Below are positions 1 to 7,734 of a stretch of DNA of 61,283 nt, in pieces. Both the position numbers and the translations under genes were made by a program. The notes beneath the pieces are model-generated. The model made no database searches. It saw only the letters and a list, made by a program, of their open reading frames with translations, and had not been told where the DNA came from. Each line of letters begins with the position of its first letter. Positions within the stretch are counted from its first letter, which is position 1. This DNA is from DATJGF01 sp035495315. Its GTDB lineage: Bacteria > Verrucomicrobiota > Verrucomicrobiia > Limisphaerales > UBA8199. The stretch covers positions 1 to 61,283 of the forward strand of contig DATJGF010000171.1 of the NCBI GenBank assembly GCA_035495315.1, written 5' to 3'.

Positions 1-1
1 C

Positions 2-127
2 ACCTTTAGCTGGAAAAGCGTCGGTGTCGGCAGTTACACGCTGACGGCGCGACTCGTTTATGACGCCGGCAGTATTTTGGATTCGTCGCCGGTCAACATT
101 ACGGTCACCAAGCGTGGCCATCATTGA
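2..127 (+). CDS. C-terminal end of a secreted Ig-like domain protein (partial)
   Basis: The second reading frame is open from the window edge to a TGA at 125-127 and encodes 41 residues. The motif W-K-S-V-G-V-G-S-Y-T-L-T-A, followed by D-A-G-S and S-S-P-V-N-I-T-V, is the last strands of a bacterial Ig-like domain of the kind repeated in large secreted proteins of Verrucomicrobiota and Planctomycetota. Only the tail is present, so the function of the whole protein cannot be given. It ends in the basic residues TKRGHH, with no sorting signal visible. Confidence 0.6.
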   Translation, partial: TFSWKSVGVGSYTLTARLVYDAGSILDSSPVNITVTKRGHH

Positions 128-138
128 CCGCCGCATTC

Positions 139-172
139 AAAGTTCGAAGTTCAGCGATGTTCAACCATTCGA
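139..172. repeat. GTTCGAAGTTC-type dispersed intergenic repeat
   Basis: A short stretch rich in TTCGAA and GTTCA words lies just after the Ig-like protein. Similar stretches occur near 23060-23106 and 31815-31916, also at gene ends, so it appears to belong to a dispersed family. Confidence 0.45.
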
Positions 173-420
173 TCCGCCTTGGTGGATGTGAAGCCGTCTG
201 CCTTTGAGATCCAAGTCTTTAATTCGCAGATTGAGCGGTTCACAAACTCGCAACCGCAAGCAATAGAGAAGGTGAACCACAAGCCGAGTGGGATAGCCAT
301 GAACATCCATTTACTAGAGCTAACAGTTGGAGCGTTTCAGTGCGGCGGGGGCAATATCGCAGGGTTGCGGGGCGTTGGCGCGGAGAGCGTTTATCTTGCC
401 GAGGTCCTGAGCTGTTCTGT
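161..420 (-). pseudogene. Decayed tyrosine recombinase (integrase) fragment
   Basis: Reading the minus strand in one frame gives DLGKINALRANAPQ, then three stop codons near 311-325, then GYPTRLVVHLLY and LRVCEPLNLRIKDLDLKG, ending at TGA 161-163. This matches the core-binding to catalytic-domain junction of tyrosine recombinases, including integron-type integrases. The usual form there is LLYGCGLRV.E.L.LR.KD.D, whose arginine is the first catalytic residue. The N-terminus and the whole C-terminal catalytic part (HxxR, Tyr) are missing, so this is a dead remnant. It marks an old site of mobile-element activity. The family assignment rests on motif similarity only. Confidence 0.6.
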
Positions 421-684
421 GGCGTATGGGCGGCCGGGAATTGGGATGAGATTATTTCTCACTCATTGACGAATCAACTTGCCGCTCTTCACATCGACCT
501 CCGATTGGATGTCTATCCGAAAGATGATACGGCGGCTTAACTATCGACTGGAGGCGAACAGCCACTGTGCGTTTCGGTTCGGACCTTGCTCGGAAAGCCG
601 TAAGGACTATTGTGGTTGCGTGAGCGCGCTGCAGCGGCTGTCGCTCAGTCGAACCTTTAGGCCGCTGATCAACATCAAGAAGCC

Positions 685-1086
685 ATGTCACATCACCTTC
701 GGATCGCCAGGCCAGTCAGCGATCTCGCCAGAACCACGACTATGTACTGTCACGGTCTCGGTCTTCGCATTGTCGGCAGCTTTGAGGACCATGACGGATT
801 CGACGGTGTGATGCTTGGGCTCAAAGGTTCAGGCTACCACTTCGAGTTCACGCACAATCGCACCCATCCTGTTGTGCCAGCGCCGACGCCCGAAGACTTG
901 CTGGTTTTCTACGTCCCGACGGCAGCCGAGTGGCAGACCGCGTGCGCGAGCATGTCGGCCGCCGGTTTCAAACAGGTTTCGTCCTTCAATCCGTACTGGG
1001 AAACGCGAGGCCGAACATACGAAGACCCAGATGGCTACCGCGTCGTCGTGCAGCAAGCGGAGTGGAGCAATGTCGAGAAGCCTTGA
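685..1086 (+). CDS. VOC-family (glyoxalase/bleomycin-resistance-like) protein
   Basis: This 133-residue protein has the size of a single vicinal oxygen chelate module. The beginning H-L-R-I-A-R-P-V-S-D-L follows the usual VOC opening (paired beta strand, then the DL helix). It continues with F-Y-..-LGL-like text, a central HFEFT strand that normally carries a metal ligand, and the terminal EDPDGYRVVVQQ strand, where VOC proteins have DP-G. Members are metal-dependent lyases, dioxygenases or resistance proteins, and the substrate here cannot be read from sequence. The gene stands alone, downstream of a decayed recombinase, which leaves room for acquisition by transfer. The family call is firm and the function is unknown. 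Confidence 0.8.
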   Translation: MSHHLRIARPVSDLARTTTMYCHGLGLRIVGSFEDHDGFDGVMLGLKGSGYHFEFTHNRTHPVVPAPTPEDLLVFYVPTAAEWQTACASMSAAGFKQVSSFNPYWETRGRTYEDPDGYRVVVQQAEWSNVEKP

Positions 1087-1412
1087 ACCAACGCGGCCTA
1101 ACAATCCAAGGAATGTAGAGAACTCGGGGGCGCGATAATCCGGGATCTTGGATACCAAAGGGACTTCAAATAAGGATCAATTGGGAAAACACGTTTACTG
1201 TCCCGAATTTTTTGTTTCGGCTTTTCCCGCGACCTTCCGTCCCCATTCACATGGTCGAACAATTCGAGCCTGTGTTTTCTTTGATTTCGAGTTCCGACCA
1301 GAGCTTGCCAAGATTTGCACACCTTTTGACAACATTGGTGTAGGCGGTAGCAACCCATTGAAATGTAATTGGGACGATTAGCGGGCAAAGAACAAATCAT
1401 GGCAACTTCTTT
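1087..1412. other. Intergenic stretch with no gene recognised
   Basis: About 325 bases separate the VOC gene and the HAF-repeat gene. No reading frame on either strand resembles a known protein. A TTGACA word occurs at 1326-1331, but I could not pair it with a convincing -10 element. Confidence 0.4.
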
Positions 1413-2993
1413 ATGCATACGCGTCTCGTGAATCAAATTGCGGTCCGCTTCTTTTCCAGCCCTTTACGACGGAGCCTAACCACAGGGCTGGTTCTGTTGG
1501 GATTGTCGCCGGCCGCCGAGGCTCAATTCTATGCGGTAACCGACCTGGGAACTCTCGGCGGAAGCAATGGCATGGCTTACGGCATTAACAATCACGAACA
1601 GATCGTCGGCACGGCGCAGACCGCCCTGGGCAATTATCACGCCTTTATGTTCGACGGTGGAAGGATGATCGACCTTGGTACGTTGGGCGGGAGCAACAGT
1701 TGGGCATATGGAATCAACGACATGGGTTGGATGGTGGGTGCGGCCGACCTGCCGATGACCAACATGCACGCGTTTGTGTGCACCAATGCCCTGCAGAATC
1801 CCGTGATGATGGATATGGGCACGCTCGGCGGAAGTAACAGCGCCGGCTGGATGATTGATATGTTCGGCGACATGGTAGGGTGGGCCGCCATCACCAACGG
1901 CAGTCATCACGCATTTTTCATGACCAACTTGTTAATGAATCAAATGATGGATCTTGGAACGGCCGGCGGCACGAATTCCGTAGCCTATTGTATCAACAGC
2001 AACCGGATGGTTGTCGGCTACACCATGATGTCGAACGGCGGCATGGAACCGATTATGTCCACCAATGGCCTATATGGGAGTTCGAGCATGATGACGATGG
2101 GGATGGGCAGCATGGGCGGCGGCGCCTCCGGAGGCCAGTCGTGGTCTGTGAACAATCTGGGTCAAGAAGCGGGCCGAGCTCAGATGTCAGGGGGAAACCA
2201 CCACGCCTTCGCCACAGGCAGCAGCGGGATGATGGGCCGAACCATGGTGGACTTCGGCACATTGGGAGGAACCAACAGCTCTGCCTATTGCATTAACGAT
2301 GCCGGCACCGTGGTCGGCACAACACAGATGGGCAGTGGACTTTACCATGCATTTATGGTGACGAACGCCTTGGGCGGAATGGCACGGATGCTGGATCTCA
2401 ACGCTCTGATCCCGACTAACAGCGGCTGGCAACTAATCGAGGCTCGAGGAATAAATATGCTGGGACAGATCATTGGATGGGGAATGCGCTCTGGACACAC
2501 CAACGCGTTCCTGCTCACGCCGGTTTCCGGCCCCAGCATTGTGACCGCCACGCCCACACCCGCGATTGTTGGCCCGGGCGCAATGGTGACTTTGCAGATT
2601 CAAATGAATGCCAGCGATCCGCTCAATTACCAATGGTTGCATAATGGAATGCCCATGCCGACCGCAACGAATTCCACACTTAGCTGGTCGGGCATCATGG
2701 GCGCTAACGTTGGTTCGTACACTGTCACTGTTCGAAATGCCATTGGTACTGTGGGGATTGCATCTACATCGGTTAGCCTATTCGGCATGCAAGCCCGTAA
2801 CGGAAAGCCTCAACTGATGCTTGCAGGCCCCACTGGCACCCAATTTCGAATCGACGCCACAGAAACCCTCGGCCTGGGAGCAGGCTGGCAGACTATGACC
2901 AATTTCATTATGACCGGTTCAATGATCCAGCTTATTGCGGCGCCTCCTGGGGATCTCAAACCGCGATTCTACCGCGCTTCTCTCGTGCAGTAA
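1413..2993 (+). CDS. Secreted HAF-repeat protein with Ig-like C-terminal domain, methionine-rich
   Basis: The 526-residue product opens with a long N-region and a hydrophobic stretch (TTGLVLLGLSPAAEA, cut expected after AEA near residue 37), so it should be exported. Residues about 40-370 hold seven imperfect HAF repeats of the form DLGTLGGSN..AYGIN..G.IVG....HAF. The repeats are known from 'extracellular repeat protein, HAF family' annotations; their structure is probably a beta-propeller, but their role is not established. Residues about 375-455 form an Ig-like domain (YQWLHNG, GSYTVTVRN), followed by a C-terminal strand-rich tail ending FYRASLVQ. Oddly, about 48 of 526 residues are methionine (roughly 9%), with runs such as SSSMMTMGMGSMGGG. 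The gene appears monocistronic. Confidence 0.85.
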   Translation: MHTRLVNQIAVRFFSSPLRRSLTTGLVLLGLSPAAEAQFYAVTDLGTLGGSNGMAYGINNHEQIVGTAQTALGNYHAFMFDGGRMIDLGTLGGSNSWAYGINDMGWMVGAADLPMTNMHAFVCTNALQNPVMMDMGTLGGSNSAGWMIDMFGDMVGWAAITNGSHHAFFMTNLLMNQMMDLGTAGGTNSVAYCINSNRMVVGYTMMSNGGMEPIMSTNGLYGSSSMMTMGMGSMGGGASGGQSWSVNNLGQEAGRAQMSGGNHHAFATGSSGMMGRTMVDFGTLGGTNSSAYCINDAGTVVGTTQMGSGLYHAFMVTNALGGMARMLDLNALIPTNSGWQLIEARGINMLGQIIGWGMRSGHTNAFLLTPVSGPSIVTATPTPAIVGPGAMVTLQIQMNASDPLNYQWLHNGMPMPTATNSTLSWSGIMGANVGSYTVTVRNAIGTVGIASTSVSLFGMQARNGKPQLMLAGPTGTQFRIDATETLGLGAGWQTMTNFIMTGSMIQLIAAPPGDLKPRFYRASLVQ

Positions 2994-3008
2994 TGCGGCC
3001 TTTTGTCT

Positions 3009-3026
3009 GGCGACCAATAGGTCGCC
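3009..3026. repeat. Hairpin after the HAF-repeat gene
   Basis: GGCGACC and GGTCGCC form a perfect 7-bp stem around AATA, just past the stop codon at 2993. There is no T-run after it, so it may stabilise mRNA ends rather than terminate transcription alone. Confidence 0.4.
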
Positions 3027-3127
3027 GAGTGGCGAAACCGTATTACCACCACAGCGACAACTTCTCCCACCAAGGAAACGGGGTCAAGCTCGGATCGTGA
3101 TTCTTTGATTTACCTTGACATTCGAAC

Positions 3128-3190
3128 GCAGCGAGAACGCAAAGAGGCTGACAGTCCAACTTCTCTGAGTTCTCTGCGGTTAACGCAGAA
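3128..3190. repeat. CTCTGCG-type dispersed repeat
   Basis: AACGCAG...GAACGCAAAGAGG is followed by CTCTGAGTTCTCTGCGG and AACGCAG, two opposed copies of a CTCTGCG-rich unit. Related text occurs at 19990-20100 and 40058-40100. Confidence 0.4.
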
Positions 3191-3198
3191 CGAATCGC

Positions 3199-5445
3199 TT
3201 ACCACCACGACCAGAACTCCACGCGCAAGTAGCTGACAAATCGGCGCAGAGTCAATTGCAGAGCGTTGTTGGCACCACAATGAATTTTGGCTCGGCCACT
3301 CATTTTCGGCAGAAGGAGATGCGATCGATTGTCGAGCCGGGTCATCACCAAAATCGTTCGTTGCTCGCGCCAGTCAGTCGTATCTGAAGCCAAGGGCGCG
3401 ATACCGGTCACAGTTCCTTCAAAACTGGTTTGCGGAAAAGCCCGCGCTTTCAATTCGACTTTTTGTCCGACGCGCACGACCGAGATGTCTTTTTCGGAGA
3501 TGGGGATTTCTGCGGTGACGGTGTCGAGCTCATGCACCGTCAGAATCACGTCACCTTTCTGCACATGCTGGCCGATTTTTTCCTTGGGCCGATGGGTCAT
3601 AACGACGCCGGTCATTGGGCTATTAATCGTCAGCAGCTTGAGCTGCTCTTGCAGGTAATGTTGTTGCGCCAAACCGCGATTAACTTCGGCCTCCAGGGCG
3701 TTGATTTCCTCGATACGACTGCCCGCCTCCAAAACCTGGAGCCGGTTGCGAGCTTCTTCGACTTCCTGCAGGCGGACGGAGACTTCTTCTTCGGTCGTAT
3801 TGTAGTCTCGGCGCGATAACAACGATTGCTGGAACAGGGAGTGATCGATCTCCAAACGATTCCGTGCGTATTTCAACCGTTCTTCGTCCTTGGAAACGGT
3901 GGTTTTAGCCAACCGGATTTCTTCCGGACGCGAACCCGCCTTCAAGAGATTCAGACGCGAACGGTTTTCCTCGATTTCGGCCATGAGCTTGCGCAAATCG
4001 GCGCGCAGGTCGCGGTCATTGAGTCTGGCCACCATACAGCCTTGCTGGACTACTTCGCTTTCGTCGGCGGCGATTTCCTGAATGAACCCTTCGACCTCGG
4101 CACGCAGGTCAGCGTTGCGAACCGGCAGAATGGTAAACTCACCGGCGACCTTCAGCTCCATAGGCCAGTAATACAAGCCGGTGCCGGCCAGGCTCAAAAG
4201 CACGACGGTTTTAGTTAATTTTTTTGCGAAACGAAGTTTGCCGCTGGGCTGCCTGCACGCCTCGCGCATGCGAAAGAACGAGCCGCGGATTGAACTTTTG
4301 AAAAGGCCGGCGAGGAGAACGGAAAAGAAGATCGCGCCCCAGGCCTCATAACGAGCGGTCAGGTAAGTACCCAGACTAACGACAATCAATGACAGGATCC
4401 AAAAGCTGTACACGGCTGCTAACACGCCATAGATCAGATAAATCCGCCGTTCGCGAGGTGAGACTTGGGGCAAGGAGCCAACCAACGCGGCCCACGGATG
4501 TTTGATGCGGCTGCCGAGGAATGCGAAAGCTCTGCGGCGTAAGTTTGGGATCTCCAGCCAGTCGCTCAACAAGTAGTAGCCGTCCAGTTTAATCAGGGGG
4601 TTAAGGTTAAACAAAGAGCGTATGGCTGAGGTCGCCGTGATGACCAGCGCGAGGTGGTTTATGGTCGTGGAAGGGTCCGTCACTCGCCAAATCAGTGTCG
4701 ATATAGACCAAAGGAACATCTCAAAATACGCCCCCGCAAAGCTGACCCAAAGGCGCCTCGATTTTTGCGGGAAAAGCCAGGCGTCACTCACATTGCAGTA
4801 AAACGCAGGTTGAAAATAGATCAGCAGGAATCCGACCTCGTGGACCTGGCCGCCAAAGTGCTTGCAGGTCAGACCGTGCGCAAATTCGTGGAGCGTCAGC
4901 ACGACCAGTGAAATGCCCCAGGCCAGCAGCAGCGATTCGGCATGAAACAGGCCGGCGAATTCGCGGCTGATCCCATGCCAGTTGGCAACCGTCAGGCCGA
5001 GGGCAAAAGCAATCAAAGTCGTCGCCAGCGCGATGAATGGCGCGGTAAAGAAAAACCCGATCTTGCCAATCACCCAATCAAAGAACTTATCGGGATTAAA
5101 TGCCCTGAGCCGGATGTAAAAAAGGTCTCCGCCTATGCGGCTGGGCGCGCGGTGCAAGACGGTTTCGTCACCGACATGGGTAAGCAAACCCAAACCGCGG
5201 AGACGTTCGATAAATCGCTCCAGTTTTTCTTTTGAAACGGACGCGCCAAACCGTTCCTGGATGCGCTGCGCGACCTCTTCCAGGGTGGTTGTCCCATCCA
5301 ATTGTTGGGCAATAAAATGTTCGGTTTCCTTGAGGCGGAAAAAACGGCCATTGGCCGGATCTTTAATGACGACGGCGGATTCCTGAGCATCGCCGTGTCG
5401 GCTGATTACCAAATCGGTCCGCAGTCTGAGCGCCAAAGAGATCAA
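3199..5445 (-). CDS. PqqD-like / M50 site-2 protease / HlyD adaptor fusion protein
   Basis: This 748-residue protein joins three modules. Residues about 10-95 resemble PqqD, the peptide-binding fold used as recognition element for RiPP leaders (RTDLVISRHG, FFRLKETEHFIAQQLDG). Residues about 130-400 form a multi-pass membrane M50 metalloprotease domain, with HEFAH at 186-190 as zinc ligands and LDGYY at 287-291 carrying the third ligand. Residues about 420-730 are an HlyD/periplasmic adaptor, with a lipoyl-like hairpin half (VAGEFTILPV), a coiled coil and a beta-barrel (ITVHELDTVTAEIPIS). An in-frame stop lies directly upstream, so translation starts inside this frame; the first candidate is TTG at 5445, without a clear ribosome site. 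It follows two small EERIAP peptides on the same strand. I infer recognition, cleavage and export of those peptides. No ABC transporter or outer-membrane partner is adjacent. Confidence 0.85.
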   Translation of the reverse strand: MISLALRLRTDLVISRHGDAQESAVVIKDPANGRFFRLKETEHFIAQQLDGTTTLEEVAQRIQERFGASVSKEKLERFIERLRGLGLLTHVGDETVLHRAPSRIGGDLFYIRLRAFNPDKFFDWVIGKIGFFFTAPFIALATTLIAFALGLTVANWHGISREFAGLFHAESLLLAWGISLVVLTLHEFAHGLTCKHFGGQVHEVGFLLIYFQPAFYCNVSDAWLFPQKSRRLWVSFAGAYFEMFLWSISTLIWRVTDPSTTINHLALVITATSAIRSLFNLNPLIKLDGYYLLSDWLEIPNLRRRAFAFLGSRIKHPWAALVGSLPQVSPRERRIYLIYGVLAAVYSFWILSLIVVSLGTYLTARYEAWGAIFFSVLLAGLFKSSIRGSFFRMREACRQPSGKLRFAKKLTKTVVLLSLAGTGLYYWPMELKVAGEFTILPVRNADLRAEVEGFIQEIAADESEVVQQGCMVARLNDRDLRADLRKLMAEIEENRSRLNLLKAGSRPEEIRLAKTTVSKDEERLKYARNRLEIDHSLFQQSLLSRRDYNTTEEEVSVRLQEVEEARNRLQVLEAGSRIEEINALEAEVNRGLAQQHYLQEQLKLLTINSPMTGVVMTHRPKEKIGQHVQKGDVILTVHELDTVTAEIPISEKDISVVRVGQKVELKARAFPQTSFEGTVTGIAPLASDTTDWREQRTILVMTRLDNRSHLLLPKMSGRAKIHCGANNALQLTLRRFVSYLRVEFWSWW

Positions 5446-5463
5446 AAAACTTTAGGGTCTACG

Positions 5464-5495
5464 CAGCCGCTGGCGTCGGTTGTCGCCAGCGGCTG
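5464..5495. terminator. Intercistronic 12-bp perfect hairpin
   Basis: CAGCCGCTGGCG and its exact complement CGCCAGCGGCTG flank an 8-base loop. On the minus strand it lies between the second peptide and the protease/adaptor gene, where a leaky terminator or RNA-stabilising stem would keep peptide mRNA above transporter mRNA. On the plus strand it is followed by GCGTTTTTG, so it could also stop transcription coming the other way. Confidence 0.55.
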
Positions 5496-5515
5496 GCGTT
5501 TTTGTTGTTGTTTAT

Positions 5516-5652
5516 TTAGGGATTCGGATTGTGTCGGTCACCGGCGGGCGCCAGGGGTGCCTTACCGGTACCAGGATTTCCCAACGCATCGGGAGCAATC
5601 CGCTCTTCAAACTCTTCGATTCCGCTTCTTTCGTTTCCAGCTCAGTCTTCAC
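5516..5652 (-). pseudogene. Second EERIAP small peptide, -1 frame break
   Basis: From a GTG at 5650-5652, preceded by AGGA, the reading VKTELETKEA aligns without gaps to the first 10 residues of the peptide at 5739-5876. A -1 shift is then needed to enter IEEFEERIAPDALGNPG, which runs to TAA at 5516-5518. The two joined halves would give about 45 residues, the same size and layout as its paralogue: acidic start, EERIAP at residues 16-21, Gly/Pro/Asn-rich end. The frame break may be a mutation, a sequencing error or, less likely, recoding. I see no classic slippery heptamer. An ATG at 5663 in the second frame is blocked by TGA 5642-5644. Confidence 0.5.
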
Positions 5653-5682
5653 TATAAATGTCCATCCTGGTCGATGAGTAAA

Positions 5683-5722
5683 GCCGGGCCGGTGCTTGAT
5701 CCTCAAGAATCACCGGCCCGGC
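5683..5722. terminator. 12-bp perfect hairpin between the two peptide genes
   Basis: GCCGGGCCGGTG at 5683-5694 pairs exactly with CACCGGCCCGGC at 5711-5722 around a 16-base loop. It follows the first peptide gene on the minus strand, mirroring the hairpin after the second peptide, and only a short TTT follows. Confidence 0.5.
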
Positions 5723-5738
5723 GGGGGTTGTGCCGGCA

Positions 5739-5876
5739 TTACGCCGGATGTGGCTTGGCGCCATTCGAGACTTCGTTTCCGGGGTTGCCGTTATTCGAAG
5801 GGCCAAACCCGCTTGGGGCAATACGCTCTTCCAATTCCTCAATTTCGAACTCCACGATTTCAATCTGCTCTTTCAT
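5739..5876 (-). CDS. Small precursor-like peptide with LEERIAP motif
   Basis: An ATG at 5874-5876, preceded by a strong AGGGAGGGGGTGA ribosome site about 15 bases upstream, opens a 45-residue frame ending at TAA 5739-5741. The first 20 residues are very acidic and helix-prone and end in IEELEERIAP. The last 24 residues are rich in Gly, Pro, Asn and Ser (GFGPSNNGNPGNE). This two-part layout, leader-like helix then soft core-like tail, resembles RiPP precursors. A second copy lies just downstream, then the PqqD/M50/HlyD protein. There is no Sec signal peptide or hydrophobic segment. I do not recognise a named family; the precursor role is inferred from layout. It is too short for most gene callers. 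Confidence 0.6.
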   Translation of the reverse strand: MKEQIEIVEFEIEELEERIAPSGFGPSNNGNPGNEVSNGAKPHPA

Positions 5877-6172
5877 ATTTTGTTTTCACCCCCTCCCTGG
5901 TTGATTGACTCCGACCAATCCGCGAGCGCCACCCAGGAATGTTTCAAGTATCATCAGGTCGTTCATACGTACAAAGCTGGGCATAGTTGGCCCTCGCCTA
6001 TCGATATGGTGGAATCTGATTGAGGAGAGTAGTGCATTTTACGTCAGCTGCAAGGGGGAAACTACTTAGAATGTGTCCGTACTTTCACTGACGAGGCTGA
6101 GGCGCCGTTGCGTTCAGCTGGCAGCTTCTGGCCGCTTGCGCTGCTGATATTCCGCCTGGCTCGAGCAAACTC
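5877..6172. other. Intergenic region upstream of the peptide locus
   Basis: About 295 bases lie between the methyltransferase stop and the first EERIAP peptide, so any promoter for the peptide operon should be here, read on the minus strand. I found no convincing -35/-10 pair and no protein-like frame. Confidence 0.35.
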
Positions 6173-6868
6173 TTAATCCGTTCGCTGGCCTTCGATCAAT
6201 AAGTACGTGTCGTGCTTCAGGAAACGCGTGCCGAGCAGGCGGAGTTTTGGCGCGTGGCGAAGATGGTCCAAGGTCCTTCGATCGAAGCGCGCTCCATAGA
6301 CTTTCTCCACAAAGGGTGCAAGAAACTCCTGTCGCCGCCTTAGCCGCGGTTCTTTTGAGTACACAATTTCCAGTAGCCGGAATTTCCCACCCGGTTTGAG
6401 AATTCGCTCGAACTGGCGGATGGCCAAAGGTTGGAGGTGGTCGGGCAGCACACAGCAGAGAAAAGTCGAGAGTACCCAATCAAAATGGTCCGAAGGAATT
6501 GATTCCATGGTCGTTACGTCCTCCTGGCAGAGCTGGAACTGGCATACGGCCTTGCGTCCTCTTTTTGCGGCACGGCGAAGCATCCTCTCCGACAAGTCGA
6601 TGGCCGTCACTGATGCGTGACGATTATAGTAAGGCAGATTTCGCCCAGTCCCGACGCCAGCTTCCAGCACGAATCCCTGCAAATCCTGAAGCAGCCCAGG
6701 GCGCCAGCGGCGGTACTGTAGTTCCCAAGGAAAGTCCAGAATGTCGTAAAACCAAGCCGTAGTGGCGTACTTTGCCTGGAGTCGTCGGAGTTCTTCGCGA
6801 AGCTGCATATCGGCAGTGGGGATACTATTACAAACCGCAGAGCCGACAACGAACTTCACCGGCTCCAC
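6173..6868 (-). CDS. Class I SAM-dependent methyltransferase
   Basis: The product has the Rossmann methyltransferase pattern: motif I LEAGVGTGRNLPYY near residues 87-100, the acidic AIDLSERML of motif II, then FDWVLSTFLCCVLPD and LKPGGKFRLLEIVYS. It resembles the UbiE/phospholipid N-methyltransferase group, but the substrate is unknown. The frame opens with GTG only 2 bases after the aldo/keto reductase stop, which supports co-transcription. A more usual N-terminus would start at ATG 6808 (residue 21), where MQLREELRRLQAKYATTAWFYD begins the family-like sequence. Together with the reductase and the MgtC/DUF4010 gene it forms a minus-strand run. Confidence 0.8.
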   Translation of the reverse strand: MEPVKFVVGSAVCNSIPTADMQLREELRRLQAKYATTAWFYDILDFPWELQYRRWRPGLLQDLQGFVLEAGVGTGRNLPYYNRHASVTAIDLSERMLRRAAKRGRKAVCQFQLCQEDVTTMESIPSDHFDWVLSTFLCCVLPDHLQPLAIRQFERILKPGGKFRLLEIVYSKEPRLRRRQEFLAPFVEKVYGARFDRRTLDHLRHAPKLRLLGTRFLKHDTYLLIEGQRTD

Positions 6869-6870
6869 TC

Positions 6871-7734
6871 TTATCGCATGGCCAATTGCACTTTGCGGGT
6901 GGGGGGCGAAAAGGCACGGTCCAGTTCCTTGAGCTCGTTTTTGGTCAGCGTGAGATCCAGGGCGGCGCGGTTCTGGCGGACATGCGCGGGGTCGGAGGCT
7001 TTCGGGATTGCGACCACACCCTGGTGAAGCGCCCAGGAGAGGGCGACCTGCGCCGGTGTTGCTTCGTGAGCGGCGGCGATTTTGAGCAGGGTTGGATTAG
7101 AGAATAGGGCTTTCTGCTCGCGCGGCCCGTTTTCGATAGGCGAGTAAGCCATAATGGGAATGCGGCGCTCCAGGCACCAGGGAAGCAGGTCCCACTCGAT
7201 ACCGCGATGGGCAAGGTTATAAAGGACCTGATTGGTGACAATTTGTTGCCCGCCCGGCAAATCAATCGCGTCGGCCAGGTCGTCAAGATCGAAATTACTG
7301 ACGCCGTAATCGCGAATCACCCCGGCTGCTTTCAAAGATTGAAATGCCTCGAGAGTTTCGGCAACAGGCACCTCTCCAATCCAGTGAAGCAGATAGAGAT
7401 CGAGGTAGTTGGTCCCCAGACGACACAAACTGCGGTGACAAGCCACCGGTGTGCCTGTTCGTGTCGCGTTATGCGGATAAATCTTGCTGACGAGGAATAC
7501 CTCTTCCCGGCGGCCGGCGATCGCCTCGCCTACGATGCGTTCCGCCTCGCCTTCGCCATACATCTCCGCGGTGTCAATCAGCGTCATGCCCAGGTCGAGT
7601 CCATAACGCAGTGCGTCAATCTCGGCCTGGCGTTTCGCCGGATTCTCGCCCATGTGCCAGGTGCCCTGGCCGAGCGCGGGCATCTTTCTGCCGGTCGGCA
7701 ATGGGAAGGTTTTAACTTTCGCGTTGTTGGTCAT
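6871..7734 (-). CDS. Aldo/keto reductase
   Basis: The 287-residue protein has the full aldo/keto reductase layout: GQGTWHMGE near the start and the catalytic tetrad Asp54, Tyr59, Lys84 and His117 (LIDTAEMYGEGEAE, VSKIYPHNA, LYLLHWIG). The later motifs YGVSNFD and the NADPH-site strand AIPKASDPAHVRQN are also present. Such enzymes reduce carbonyls with NADPH, and the substrate cannot be predicted. The ATG overlaps the stop of the upstream DUF4010 gene by four bases (7731-7734), indicating translational coupling, and the methyltransferase follows after 2 bases. Confidence 0.93.
   Translation of the reverse strand: MTNNAKVKTFPLPTGRKMPALGQGTWHMGENPAKRQAEIDALRYGLDLGMTLIDTAEMYGEGEAERIVGEAIAGRREEVFLVSKIYPHNATRTGTPVACHRSLCRLGTNYLDLYLLHWIGEVPVAETLEAFQSLKAAGVIRDYGVSNFDLDDLADAIDLPGGQQIVTNQVLYNLAHRGIEWDLLPWCLERRIPIMAYSPIENGPREQKALFSNPTLLKIAAAHEATPAQVALSWALHQGVVAIPKASDPAHVRQNRAALDLTLTKNELKELDRAFSPPTRKVQLAMR

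Noticed and set aside
179..469. A 96-residue plus-strand frame over the recombinase remnant
   Set aside because: The minus strand of this stretch carries recombinase motifs in one frame, so the plus frame is its mirror and not a gene.
5516..5671. Readthrough or selenocysteine decoding of the TGA at 5642-5644 to join an upstream ATG to the second peptide
   Set aside because: The gapless alignment of the GTG frame with the first peptide explains the start better, and no selenocysteine element was apparent.
5302..5904. A 200-residue plus-strand frame over the peptide locus
   Set aside because: It is antisense to the EERIAP peptides and the start of the protease/adaptor gene and shows no family-like text.
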